Part shown: positions 10,831 to 21,221 of the stretch, one piece after another | Layout of the letters: each line of letters starts with the position of its first letter | Numbering within the stretch: position 1 is the stretch's first letter | Assembly (NCBI GenBank): GCA_002179805.1 | Contig: NAVB01000233.1 | Coordinates: 124,001 to 188,000 of the forward strand | Direction: 5' to 3' | From: Acanthamoeba lenticulata | Taxonomy: Eukaryota > Discosea > Longamoebia > Acanthamoebidae | DNA length: 64,000 nucleotides | Position numbers and translations under genes: made by a program | The notes under the pieces: generated by a model | The model's input: only the letters and a program-made list of their open reading frames with translations | What the model was told of the DNA's origin: nothing | The model's database searches: none

Positions 10831-10847
10831 TTTATTGGTCCAATAAA
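10831..10847. terminator. Palindromic bidirectional polyadenylation signal
   Basis: The sequence TTTATTGG-T-CCAATAAA is a perfect 8+8 inverted repeat with a one-base centre. It offers AATAAA on the plus strand 23 nt after the stop of the gene ending at 10819. It also offers AATAAA on the minus strand about 55 nt after the stop of the convergent gene at 10891. Use by both transcripts is inferred from position. Confidence 0.6.
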
Positions 10848-10890
10848 ATCAAGGTTTCGTCGAAAAAGGCTTGTGTGGTGGTTGTAAAGA

Positions 10891-12217
10891 TCAGTAGAAA
10901 GGCTCGCTGCCCCAGAGGCTGTCGAGCGTCTTCTCCGGGTCGACTTCCTTCTTGCGCGACACTTCCCGGGTCTTGCGCGTCGATCCCGACGAGGCGGACG
11001 ACCGGGGACGCGACCCACCGGAGGAGGACCCGCCGGACTCGCGGTCGTACTGGAGCTGAAGCTGCTTCGCGTAGAACTCGTCGCGGCGCTCCTGCTCCTG
11101 GCGCTCAAGCTCGCGGTCGCGATCCCGGCGCTCCCACGAGTCGAAGCGGCGGCTCAGCTCCTCCTGCGGGTCATAGTGGCGCAGGTGCACGTCGGTGGCT
11201 GGCTGCGGCGGCAGCACCGGCACGAGGTTGCCCGGTCGGTGGTAGTCGTTCTGGCTCGATGCGTAGCGCTGGCTTGACGAAGAGCTCGTACCACGGCGGC
11301 TCGAGCCGCGGCGCCGCTCAAGCCCAGCTTCGCCGTCGTCGTCATAATCGACGTCGTCCTCCTGGTCAAAGCTCTGGGTCTTGTGGGACGTCGCGCGTCG
11401 GCCGCGGTTCGACTCTTGGCTGTATTCGTCGGTGCCGGCGTACCTGGACGACGACGATGTGGTCTTGGAGCGTAGGAGCCTCTCGGCCGGGTCTTCGCGG
11501 CCATAGGCCGACGTCGCGCTGGTGCTGGATGAGGTGTAGGCGTAGGAGGGCGTCGTCGCCGGGGCCGACAGGCCCATCGGGTTGAGCCAAGCGCTGAACT
11601 GGCCCTCCTCCTCGGGGATACTGGACGACGCTGAAGACGAGGACGGGGCGTCCATCTTCTCGTAGAGGGTGGTCGCCGTGGCGTAGGTCGAGGGGTCCTC
11701 GGCCTGGGCCGGGAGCTCGACGTCGTCGCGGAGCCGCACCATGTCGGCGGTTTTGTGGTCGCCGTAGCGCCGGGCGTCGCCCACGTTGAGTTCTTCGACA
11801 GAGTTGCGTCCGCGCTTGACCGCCACGGCCGCCCCCGACGGTGCGCCACAAGCACCGCCAATCAGGCCGCCCACCTGGTTGCAGCAATGAACATAGCGCG
11901 TGTCAGCGGATGGTGCTGTGGCAGGCAAAGTAGGCGGATGATGGAGGGGGACGAAAGGGCTGCGTACGAGGAAGCCAATGGGGACGGAGATGGGGGCGAT
12001 GGGGATCATGGCTAACCCAATGGCCGCGCCTACACCAGCGCCGCTAGCTCCGCCTGGAAAGTTGAACGAAGCACATAAAGATGAGTCGAAAGAAGAAAAA
12101 GGGAAATAGACGCGCTACACGGAGGAAGCTTGTACCAACTACGGCTCCGCTGGTGGCTCCCGCGAAGGCGCTGGAACGTTCGCCCTTGTTGATACGCAGC
12201 CTTCTCAGTTTGCCCAT
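10891..12217 (-). CDS. Glycine-zipper protein with C-terminal DSLWGS motif, paralog A
   Basis: Minus-strand exons 12217..12136, 12053..11968 and 11874..10891 (383 aa). Family not recognised. It begins MGKLRRLRINKGERSSAFAG, then has a Gly/Ala-rich hydrophobic region. That region (GASGAGVGAAIGLAM, then GGLIGGACGAPSGAA) carries many GxxxG spacings and could insert in membranes as glycine zippers. The long middle is Ser/Arg/Asp-rich and low in complexity. Near the end a charged helix (ERRDEFYAKQLQLQYDRE) resembles small ubiquitin-interacting-type helices. The protein finishes VDPEKTLDSLWGSEPFY. The neighbouring gene at 12756-13465 has the same order of parts and identical first (82 nt) and second (86 nt) exon lengths, so the two are tandem duplicates. 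Function unknown. Confidence 0.85.
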
Positions 12218-12755
12218 GTCGTTGTGTTGTTGTGTAACTTCTTGTTCTCAAGGAGTGGTGGTGATGGTGATGGGGAGTGGTGAAGTGGGAGGTGAACGTG
12301 TGTGTTGGATGGTGCGAGTGGTGGTGGTGTGATCGGTGCTGTGAGTGGTTATGGTTTGTTTGAGGCTCAGCCTTCTCTTGTTCTTCTTTCTCCTGGCCCC
12401 TCGGCCGTGTGGCATCAGGCGAGACGAGGGAAGATACCTCTTCTTTCGTTCCGCCTTTCCGGTCAGGCTGGCCCGAAACCCGCGGAAATTCGGAGTCGTA
12501 TGACTCCGTCGGCCAAAGGTCTCCGTGGGATTGGTGGAATCCACGTCTTGAGAGCTGCAATCCCATCCAGTCCGTGGAACATGCTTGCTTTAGGTCAGAT
12601 TTCTGCACCTTCTCGCTACAGGGTGACTATCTCAGCGACGCTGGACTGATTAGAACAGTAGCAGCTCCGCCTGACCATGAATTCCGGATGGTATCAAGAA
12701 ATGTTTATGAAAAAAAAGCTCTTTACAAGGTTTGGATGCTGGCAAAGTGTAGCAT
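12218..12755. other. Spacer between tandem paralogs A and B
   Basis: 538 bp holding the promoter of paralog A and the 3' end of paralog B (both minus strand). No gene supported. Short TGGTG-rich and GTGTG-rich tracts occur around 12250-12330. Confidence 0.4.
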
Positions 12756-13465
12756 CTAGTAGTGGGAGCTTCCCCAGAGGCTGTCTAGCGTCTTTTCTGG
12801 GTCGACGTTGGTGGCTGTCGCCGCCCGACGTGGCTGCTCTTGGTCAAATTGGCGCTGGAGCTGCCGCGCGTAGGCTTCGTCAAGTCGCTCTTGCTCCAGT
12901 TGCTGGTATTCTTGATGTTGGGCGTAGTTGGAATCCATACCACCCCCACGATACCTCTTTCGGTCCCCGTGGTACGCGTTTGGCCGGTCCACTTCGCCCT
13001 CCTTGTGTGATGTTGCATCGTGGGCGCGAAGGTCGGCACTGTGATGGTCACCATAATAGCATGGTGCATCTGAGGCATTGAGCTCTTCGATCCTCGTCCT
13101 GCGCTTGTGCTTTACCGCTAGGGCCGCGCCTGAAGGAGCGCCACACGTGCTCCCGATGATGCCTCCCACCTGCATCGCGGCAATCGGTAAGCTGGAGCCT
13201 CCAACAAGGGCAAGAAAGGGAGCACTCACCAAAGCGCCGATGGGAACCGAGACAGGAGCAATTGGCAGCATGGCCAAGCCGATTGCTGCTCCGATCCCCG
13301 CGCCACTTGCACCACCTAGAAGAGCGTGTGAAGAAGGTTGAGAGCTGCGTGTGGAGCTAGGAGGACGAGGAAAGTCGCAATACCAATGAGGACACCGCCT
13401 GTGGCACCAACGACGGCGTTGGACCGTTCGTCCTTCTTGATGCGTAGCTTTCTCAGTTTGCCCAT
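12756..13465 (-). CDS. Glycine-zipper protein with C-terminal DSLWGS motif, paralog B (short form)
   Basis: Minus-strand exons 13465..13384, 13315..13230 and 13169..12756 (193 aa). It begins MGKLRKLRIKKDERSNAVVG, then the Gly/Ala zipper (GASGAGIGAAIGLAM, GGIIGSTCGAPSGAA). It continues through a charged linker and the helix QERLDEAYARQLQRQFDQE, and ends VDPEKTLDSLWGSSHY. Compared with paralog A it lacks about 190 residues of the Ser/Arg-rich middle. It keeps both ends and the exact exon boundaries, so conserved function is likely in the N-terminal zipper and the C-terminal helix plus DSLWGS tail. Family not recognised. A role as a small membrane-associated adaptor is speculation. Confidence 0.88.
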
Positions 13466-13762
13466 GTCGTTATCTTGATGTTGTCTTGTTGTCTTAGCTG
13501 TTGGAGGTTGTACAAGTCAAGAATTGGCCGCCGTTTTATAACATAATTGCGGGGTCTATGTGACCAGGAGTTAGCTTTCTTGCCAGCGGCTGAACAGCTG
13601 TAGTGGCAGTACCGCCTAATTATCTGGAGGACTTCTGCCTTGTTAGTGGAACCTCGCCCAGAGACCACGCCGGTTGGTCGAAATGGTGGTAAATAACGTT
13701 ATGGCTTATTCTTCTATTGGCCAGAACTTTTTTTTCCGGCGACTAAACGCCCGAAAGCATCT
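13466..13762. other. Intergenic region upstream of paralog B
   Basis: 297 bp between the start of paralog B and the stop of the hydrolase gene, both on the minus strand. No gene or structure seen. Confidence 0.4.
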
Positions 13763-15347
13763 TTATTGGCCTTCGGTCGGGCTGGCCGCGTGCTGCTGCG
13801 CTGATGGTCCAACGGCCTTCTCCTCGCCGTTTTCCTGGTGTTTGGCCGGTTCCTCACTTTCGTGCTCGTCTTGTCGCGACCCTGCCTCGCTGCGTTGGTC
13901 AGCTTCACCAGCAGCGCGCCTGAAGTTGCGCACGATGACCTCGTTGAACTTGTCCAGGCATTCCATGTTCACCGCATGTCCCGCGCCCTCCCACACCTGT
14001 GCGTTCGTCGACCATCCCCCCCCAAACCGCGCAACATCAGTTCTTGTCCAGCCGGCTGTGTGCGGCCCACACGTACGTGAAACTCGACGGGATTGAGCTC
14101 CTTGGCCAGCAAATGGCTGTTCTTGGGGCGCACGAGCGCGTCGATGGTGCCGGTCATGATGACGATGGGCACGCCCGAGTCGCGCAGCACGGCCAACCGG
14201 TGGCGGCTCACGTGATGGGTCGTCACGCAGCGGATGTGGCCGGCCAGGGCGCGAGGCGTCATGCGCGGCTCCGTCCGCACGCGCTCGATGAAGTTTGCGC
14301 GGCAGTAGTCCTTCCACGTGATGCTCGGGTCAAAGCTGCAGGGCGCCGCCAGGAACGTGTCCGAGTAGATCAGCCTCAGCAGGACGTCAGCCTTCTCCTC
14401 GGCGTTTGTCTTCAACATGCTGGACAGCATGCCCAAGATGCCCGCCATCGGCGCCGTCGCGTAAAGCCCGCCTGGACGCAATTCATCATCATTGCCATGA
14501 GCGAAGAAGAAGAGGAAGAGGAAGGAGAAGAGGGATGGCCTCGAACCGGCGTGGGTGACGGCGAGGGCCAGTGAAGCCAGCCGTTCCTGTGGCACCAGGA
14601 GGAGCGCCAGTTCCTGCGAGATCATCCCGCCCATCGAAATGCCTACGACGTGCACCTGCGCTACATGGTTGACCAACCCTGCGGCCCAGCAAGACTTGCG
14701 GGCAGGACAGCAGTAAGACGCACCTTGCTCCACTGGAGATGGTCGAGCAGATCCTGCGCGTCGCTCGCCATGATCGACGTGCTACACGCCACGATTTGTA
14801 ATAAATATTAAAAACATAATAAAACCAACAAAATGCACAAAGAAATGGCCCGCCCTCACCTGAACTTGGTCTCGGGACAAGAGGAGCGGCCGCAGCCCCG
14901 GTTGTCAAAGATGCACACCTCGAGCTCGTCTCCGTGCTGGGCCACGAGCTGGTCCACCTGTTGGGTGCGGTGCCATAGCCAGTGCCACAGCCACACGCGA
15001 ACCACACGAAGCACGATGCCGGGTGCGCACACGTCAGAGTCTGGGAAATACGTTCTTCACCAAAGTGGCACGTACGTTGGGCATCCAGGCCAGACATGAC
15101 GTGGCAAAGCCTGGCGCACACTCACCATCAATCCCTTTAAGCAGGAGCATGCGCGAGGTTGCGGGAGTTGGGCCGCACCCATGATCAAGAGGACCTTGTG
15201 TGGTCCGCGGCCGTGCAGTTGGTAGTAGAGGTCGACCGGGTCATTCCGCGCAGTGCCCACGCGCACGATGTGCCCATTGACCGGAGTGCGAGCCTGAGTT
15301 CCGGTCTGGTGCTCATCGCCTTCGTACGTTGGTGCCTCCGCTTCCAT
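13763..15347 (-). CDS. Alpha/beta hydrolase
   Basis: Minus-strand exons 15347..15179, 15110..15076, 14957..14860, 14781..14724, 14655..14547, 14471..14077 and 13996..13763 (365 aa). The order of family motifs is clear: HKVLLIMGFATSCLAWMP (oxyanion strand), then CIFDNRGCGRSS, then the nucleophile elbow VVGISMGGMISQELALLLV with catalytic Ser. These are followed by IVIMTGTIDALVRPKNS with the likely Asp and VWEGAGHAVNMEC with the catalytic His. It resembles the widespread enol-lactonase-like hydrolases in fungi, plants and amoebae; the substrate cannot be told. The C-terminal 45 residues are Glu/Gln-rich and probably disordered. Exon 2 is only 35 nt. It was placed by matching the MGFATS strand across the splice. 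Confidence 0.9.
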
Positions 15348-15498
15348 CTTTTGCCTTCTTCTCTCTCTTTGTGTTGCTCGTCTTCTCCCCGTGCGTTTGC
15401 TTTCGCCGCCACGTGGAGATTCGAGAAATCTGGAGAGAAAAAAGCTTGTTGTCGACCAAAAAGAATTTCTTTCACAAAAATACAAAAAACCGGGTGCG

Positions 15499-17971
15499 TC
15501 ATGACGCTGACGGCCTGGCGCCGCGCTGGTCGGTGCTGCGAGCCGAGGCGACTGGGGAGGATGACGAAGAGGAAGAAGAAGCAGCTTGCTGTGCCGCGCC
15601 CGGGGGACGCTGCCGTCCGGCGGCGAGGAGTCGAAGCTGAATCATCTCCCGCTCGTGCGCCTCCGTGAGCTTGGCTCCGATCAGCGCCAGGCACTCGGTC
15701 TTGAGCGAGTTCACTTGAGACATCATCGCCTCCTGCAGCACACAAACCGAATTCATTGATAGACACAAACACACATACGTGCGGAAGCTCTCGTGAGCAT
15801 CGATCGAGACGCGGCCTGGGGAGCTGTGGCGGCGCACCTTCATCGTGCGGCCCAGGTCCTTGAGCTCGCTGCGCAGCTGCGCCACCTCGCCCCGCAGCTG
15901 TTGCACTGTGTGCGAGCGCCCAAGCACCGGTCAACACACGAGCCAAGGCAACGCACAGGCACCGGGAAGGCGTTGGGTACCATCAGCCTTGAGGTCGGCG
16001 CCAGCCGTCGCGTCGAGGCCGACAGACTTGGCCGTCGACGTTTCCTTGGCCTTGTGGGAATCGCCGCCTGCCGTGGCCTCCATCCGATCCGCTCCATGCT
16101 GTACACCGCCACCGATCCGTCCGGCCAGGCCGCCCGCCTTGCCCTTCATCGCTGCTCACAACGTAAGTCAGTATTGTAATTATTGAACTATTTATTTTGT
16201 AAAATAAAAATACATTATTTGTTATCAATATAAAAAAAAATGATAATAATAAAAGCGAAGAATATTTGGGAAGCAGGAACGAACCTCTGTTGAAGGGCGA
16301 CTTGCCGCCGCTGCTCGGGAAAGGGGCGGCGCCGTTGATGTCGTCCCGCGCGGCGGACATGCTGCGTCGCCGCTTGGCATCCTGGTGGTCGAGCTCGTCG
16401 TCGCTCGAGGCGTCCTCCTCGCTCAGCGTGCTCACCACGCGCTCGCGCTTCTCACCTCGCGCCTGGCCCTCGCCTGCGCTCTTCACCGCATAAAACTCGT
16501 TCGGACCCGAGCCTGGCGCAGCGGCGGCCTTTGTCAGCGGCGAGCGAGGCCAACGGAAAGCAAGTTGGGAACGCACTGGGCCGTCGAGTTTCGTGCTGCT
16601 CCTGGTCAGAGTCGTCACTGTAGTCTCCCGAGTCCGATTCGCCCGAGAGCTTTCCACCCAGCTCGCTCGCCAAGAACGCCTCCACTTCAGCATCACCACT
16701 GCTGCGTATTTAAATAGAATAGAAAACAATTCGCAAGAATAACAATTAAATATTTAGTATAAATACAGCCCGAATAAATAATAAAAATGAATAAAATTTG
16801 AAGGCAACGTAGTGCACCTGTTCCGCCGCCGCTTGCGGCCGCGGCCACCAGACTTGGCGCCGCCAGCCGAGGGGTCGTCCTTCTTCTTCCTGCGGCTGCG
16901 CTTGCGCGTCTCGCCACCACGCGTCTGCTGGTCGACCAGGTTCCAGTGCTCCATGCACACCTTGTGCAGCATGTGCTCCGGCAGCCCTTCCTTGATTGGC
17001 AGCGACGCGCCCTTCTTCAGGTTTCGGTTGGTGGCCTTATTCTTACAATCCTTCACGCAGCACTGGCCCAGGCCCTCGATGTAGTGCGCGCGGCACATGC
17101 TGTTGTGGCGCACGCGCACACAAGTTGCGTTTTCAGCACAAACCAATTAATTGTGGCACAAAACAGACAAACAAGCACAGGCGCGCACCGTTGGCTGTTG
17201 GGCAGGTCGCGCATGCGGCCGACGGCTTCGTTGTAGACATGGTTCGAGTGCGGCTTGTTGCAGCGCTCGATGCAGCACTGGTCCATCACGCCGCCCTCCC
17301 GCGCCGCTGAGCCGCCACTGCTGCCAGCGCTAGCAGTAGTTTCGTCTCTGTCCTTGTTGCTGCTTGGCGAGCTGTGCGTCGCTGCGGCCGCCGTCGTAGT
17401 CGCTGTGGCCTTTTCTGGGGAAGCGGCCTTGGCGCTGGCGGCGGCCGCAGGCGCGGGCGTGGCCGACCCAGCGCTGGCGGGCGACGCGGCGCTGGAGGCG
17501 GTCTGGAGGGCCCGAAGGCGGTCGGCCTGGCTACGATGTGACCCGTCGCCAGCACCACCCTCTTCGTCGTTGCTGCTGTCGTCGGCTGAAATGACCTCGA
17601 TGCCCTCCTCGCCCGACGAGCTGTCACTATCGTCGTCGCTGCTCTCCTCGTCGGAGTCGCTCTCCTCGTCCAGCGGGTCTAGTGGGCGCGACAACAAGAT
17701 CCCATTTTTACGAATGAGCAACAGGAAAGATGGGATTTTGGTGGAAATGGTGATCAGTTGTGCTCAACCACATCCTCTTCGATGGGAAGAATCTACATGT
17801 TGGGGAAGGGACCGAACCGAGCTTTCGTGGATTGACGCGAAACGCTGGTGCTTTTGCGCCGACGCTGGCGAGCGCTGGGTCGCGAACCTGTGTGGCGAGT
17901 GTTGAGGCGGCTGACGATTCTGGGGTCGCAGCCATGGCGCCAAGTAGCTCGTGCGTTTGTTGTTGTTGCAT
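15499..17971 (-). CDS. Unrecognised nuclear-type protein with duplicated CC-x3-C...C-x2-H module
   Basis: Minus-strand exons 17971..17797, 17678..17189, 17099..16818, 16698..16577, 16512..16285, 16151..15981 and 15905..15499 (624 aa). Residues about 60-185 are acidic, Ser- and Ala-rich. Then come two copies of one module. Copy 1 is QCCIERCNK...MCRAHYIEG (about 188-232) and copy 2 is QCCVKDCKN...VCMEHWNLV (about 235-272). Each has CC-x3-C near its start and C-x2-H at its end, suggesting one zinc site per copy (inference). A basic cluster TRKRSRRKKKDD and later KRRRS look like nuclear localisation signals. The C-terminus holds a coiled coil (VQQLRGEVAQLRSELKDLG). Two good 5'-splice sites upstream (near 18072 and 18130) suggest untranslated first exons. 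In the last exon a 42-nt in-frame GTGTGT...CAG segment may be a further intron. Confidence 0.8.
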
Positions 17972-18518
17972 CACGTATGCGGCTGTAAGAAGAGTCGCAA
18001 GTTAGGAACACGCCACCCCTCTTCGCTTCGACGAGCCATGATTTGGCATAAGGATACTCACTTGGAGCCGATTGGCACGAGCGTTTGGAAGATTAACTCA
18101 ATTGGGTTGCCACGAAGGACTCCACTCACTTGTTAGAGTTTGGCACTGTACAAATGTGAAGCGTGGCCGTCGCCGTGACAAGATGGCGATTGTAGTTTGG
18201 CCTGGCCGTTCTGGGTTGGCTTGTGCCCAGATAAGAAGAGCTGACCGTCCTTTTCCCTTCTTCCTTCCTTCCTTCTTTCCCTCGACACCGCGAGCCACAC
18301 GCACACCACGAGCAGGCGAAGAAGAGGAAGAAGCCAAGAAAGGCAGACGCGCTGCACCACACCACCCAGAGAGCCTTGCGTGTCACGGGACAGGCTGCCA
18401 ATCGAAAGGCACAAGAGCGAAATCTGCTGCTCTCCCCGCCCATGTCATGTTTGCATTCTTTCGATTCCAGCCAATAAAAATTTGTGGCGCAATTAATTGA
18501 AAAGCCTGAGTTGTCGTT
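17972..18518. other. Probable 5'-untranslated exons and promoter of the Cys/His-module gene
   Basis: On the minus strand this 547-bp stretch shows CAA|GTGAGT-type donors near 18130 and 18060 and a CTTCTTACAG acceptor near 17990, as expected for introns in a 5' leader. No coding potential with family support on either strand. Confidence 0.4.
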
Positions 18519-20549
18519 TCACTCACGCTTGGCGATGCCTGCCTCCACGCTGTCGAACGCAGCTTGTCCGGTGGCGGGCGCGATGCTGCGGTAGCCCGTA
18601 AGGAAGGCATGTCGAGGCAAACCAGCGCCCCACAAGGCGAAGAAGACCGGGAACACGAGGAGGGCGTAGCCAATGGCGTAGAGGAGATGAAGCCAGGCCG
18701 ACGACCAAGCCAGGTTGCGCGACTCGAACAGGATCAGCACGTTGCCCAGCAAGGCAAAGATGATCGAGTGGATCACGCACGCCGTGAGGACCGGCGCGGA
18801 GCGCGGCACAAAGCAGGGCGCGCGGCGTAGCCAAGGCATTTGCCCGCGCAGCAGTTGCTTCACGGTGCGGTCCGCTGGCGCTGCGGCCACGGCGCAGCCG
18901 AGAAGGTAGTGGTAGAGCACATAGGGTCCGTAGATGGCCCAGTACAGCAGGGAAGACCACACGAAAAAGAGCGTCCAGCCGACCAGCGGCGGCAGTGTGG
19001 CGGGCAGCACCCACCCCTCGATGTTCAAGCGGTAAAGCACGATCGGCGCGACGAACAGCGGTACGCCGCCCATGAGCCAGATTGTCACGAGCTTGGCCGC
19101 GACTGGCTGCAGGCCGAAGCACGGCCACTCGCTGGCGCGGAAGGCCAGCTTGATGAGCTTTTGTGGCGCGACGATGGCCGTCGAGAGGCTCGGGCTCAGC
19201 GCCAGCGCCAAGGCCAGCACCAAGACGATGAAGGGCACCAGGGCGTGAGGCAGATACCAGGATATCGGGTAGAGGTCGGGCAAGCGCGCGGCGTAGGCGT
19301 GCCACTCGGTGATCCAGCCGTGCATGGGATAATTGCGCCAGTGCCAGGGCTTCACGTTGCGCCCGGCAAAGTGCAGCACGCGGACACCCGAGTGGAAGCT
19401 CGACTCGCCCACCTCGGTTCCGATCAGCGAGTCGCCCGCGTCGGAGCCCCATTGCCAGTTGTAGCGCGGGTCCAGCTGGAAGCAGCGATGGAAAGTGCGC
19501 ATGCCGGGCTCCCACACGGGAGGCTCATAGGGGTCGCCCGTGAACGTTGAGGGCAAGCTCGTGGGGTGCTCACCCTTCCTGCCGTGTTTTTTTACAATCA
19601 TTAATTCAAAAAAAAATTAGATAAATATTTATAATTCTGATTTAGTATAATTATACTAAATATAAATGAATACAAAGAATAATAACAGAGGGTGGGTGAC
19701 GCACTGGCACCAGGTCTTGAAAAGGTGGTTCAGGAAGTCGAATTCGGTCTCCGGTTGAGTCCTGGCCAGCTTCTCCGCCGAGCTGTGGAGAAGGAAGGTC
19801 AGAGGCATGGGAACAACATGGTGGAGTACTCCGCGAAAGAGGGCTGTCCTCACGTACGTGATCACCGCCTCGAAGACGGGCTTGGACGGGTGCAGCACCA
19901 GCATACCCATGTCAAAGTCAAACTTGCGTGACTCGTGCCTGCCCATCCCAGCGCACAGCACTTGGCCGCACTGGAACACTTCGTCGATGTTTGTCCGCAC
20001 CACGCAATCGGCGTCTGGCCGCGTGTTCAAAAGGATGATGGGCGTCATCCGAAAGGGTCAATGGTAAGTGGCGTTCCACGCACTGAGTGCTGAGGCGAGG
20101 CACAAGTACCCAAGAAGACGAGCGTTTTGTACTCGGTGAGAGACCAAAGAGCCATTTTGGTGAACGTGTAGTGGTCATCGTCGAACGGGTTCGGGAATAG
20201 GGGCACGTTCATGACCCGCCAGCCGTCCGCCTTGAGACGGGCACGCTGGTCTACTGACACCTGGCGCAACGTGAGCGCGATCATCTCCTTCGTCGTCCCT
20301 GAAGTACCAACGAGAAATGAGAAACGGCCACAAAAAGTCACAAGGGGACGAAAAATTTGAACGCGAAGAAAGTGAAGGAAGAGGGGGGGGACCTGTTGCA
20401 CGCAGAGATGCTCCGAGAGCGCGAGCACCTACGGCGTAGTCATCGCTGGCAACGAAGGTGACGAACGCTTGTCTTGCGCTTGTGGCACAAATCAAACAAG
20501 CCAGAAAGAAGATTGCGAGCGGCACCAGCACGCACCGAAGCCTTGGCAT
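18519..20549 (-). CDS. GT8 glycosyltransferase with multi-pass C-terminus, like plant IPUT1/PGSIP6
   Basis: Minus-strand exons 20549..20393, 20298..20110, 20014..19858, 19782..19705 and 19578..18519 (546 aa). A signal peptide (MPRLRCVLVPLAIFFLACLI) leads into a GT8 domain with VTFVASDDYAVGARALGASL and ALWSLTEYKTLVFLDADC. That gives the DxD metal/sugar-nucleotide motif, followed by TNIDEVFQCGQ and FDFDMGMLVLHPS. The acceptor-side block VRVLHFAGRNVKPWHW corresponds to the HFxGxxKPW motif of plant PGSIP6-8. It is followed by five or six membrane spans, the layout of Arabidopsis IPUT1. IPUT1 moves glucuronic acid onto inositol phosphorylceramide in the Golgi. A similar role in building sphingolipid headgroups here is inferred. 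The phase check is exact across five exons. Confidence 0.88.
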
Positions 20550-21221
20550 TTTGGTGCCAAGCAGGAATGCCTTCCTTTCATTTTACTTATTTCAATAACT
20601 TTTTCTCTTTTACTTTACGTTTCTCTTCTTGTCGTCCCAGTCAATTTCAAATTCTGCCCCTATTCGATAGGCCTTCGAAGAGGACTATTCCTCTTGGGTT
20701 TGCTTTCAACGCACACCAAGGCGCAGCTGACTTTGGGGCCAGACAATGGCGAGTAGCCTCAACAAGGGGCATCCAGGGAGGGAAGACACACAAGACCGGG
20801 GAAGCACAAAGCGAGGAAAGCCATAGCAGGCACGCCAAAGGAAGGCCACTCGGGATTGGTCTGCTTGATCCGAGGACTAATAAGGAGCAGTCACCCCGGG
20901 GCGGTAAAATAAAAAGTTGTTAGCCGTAATAGCCGTAACCAGCCCAGAGTAACATCCGATCCGGATAAGAGATCTCGCCGCTTGATCAGCCTTAAGTGAA
21001 ATCCCCGGCAGGCAAAATGAGCTGCCCCTACTTCAGGCTCATCAACGAGAGCTGGGGAGTGTGAAGTTGAGCGTAAGTCTGATGCTGGTTTATTGGCCAA
21101 CCTTCGGTTGCCTTTGGTTCCTTGGTGGTGTAAATATTTACACCACTCGAGGCAGAAGAAGAGGGTATCGTAGAGAGTACACATAAATAAGACGAGGGGA
21201 GATTCAAACAACTGACATCGG
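20550..21221. other. Intergenic region, no gene recognised
   Basis: 672 bp upstream of the GT8 gene and downstream of the CxxC/CxxC gene. Open readings here have no family resemblance or splice logic. A short direct repeat TAGCCGTAA-TAGCCGTAA lies at about 20920-20938. Confidence 0.45.

Noticed and set aside
17286..17905. Plus-strand frame opposite the Cys/His-module gene
   Set aside because: Antisense shadow; the minus strand carries the spliced frame with conserved repeated module.
20383..20391. G-runs next to splice sites (also near 22003, 32530, 35230, 47758 and 56720) as possible G-quadruplex or repeat elements
   Set aside because: Single homopolymer tracts inside introns, without the four-run pattern of a quadruplex; simplest reading is slippage-prone low complexity.
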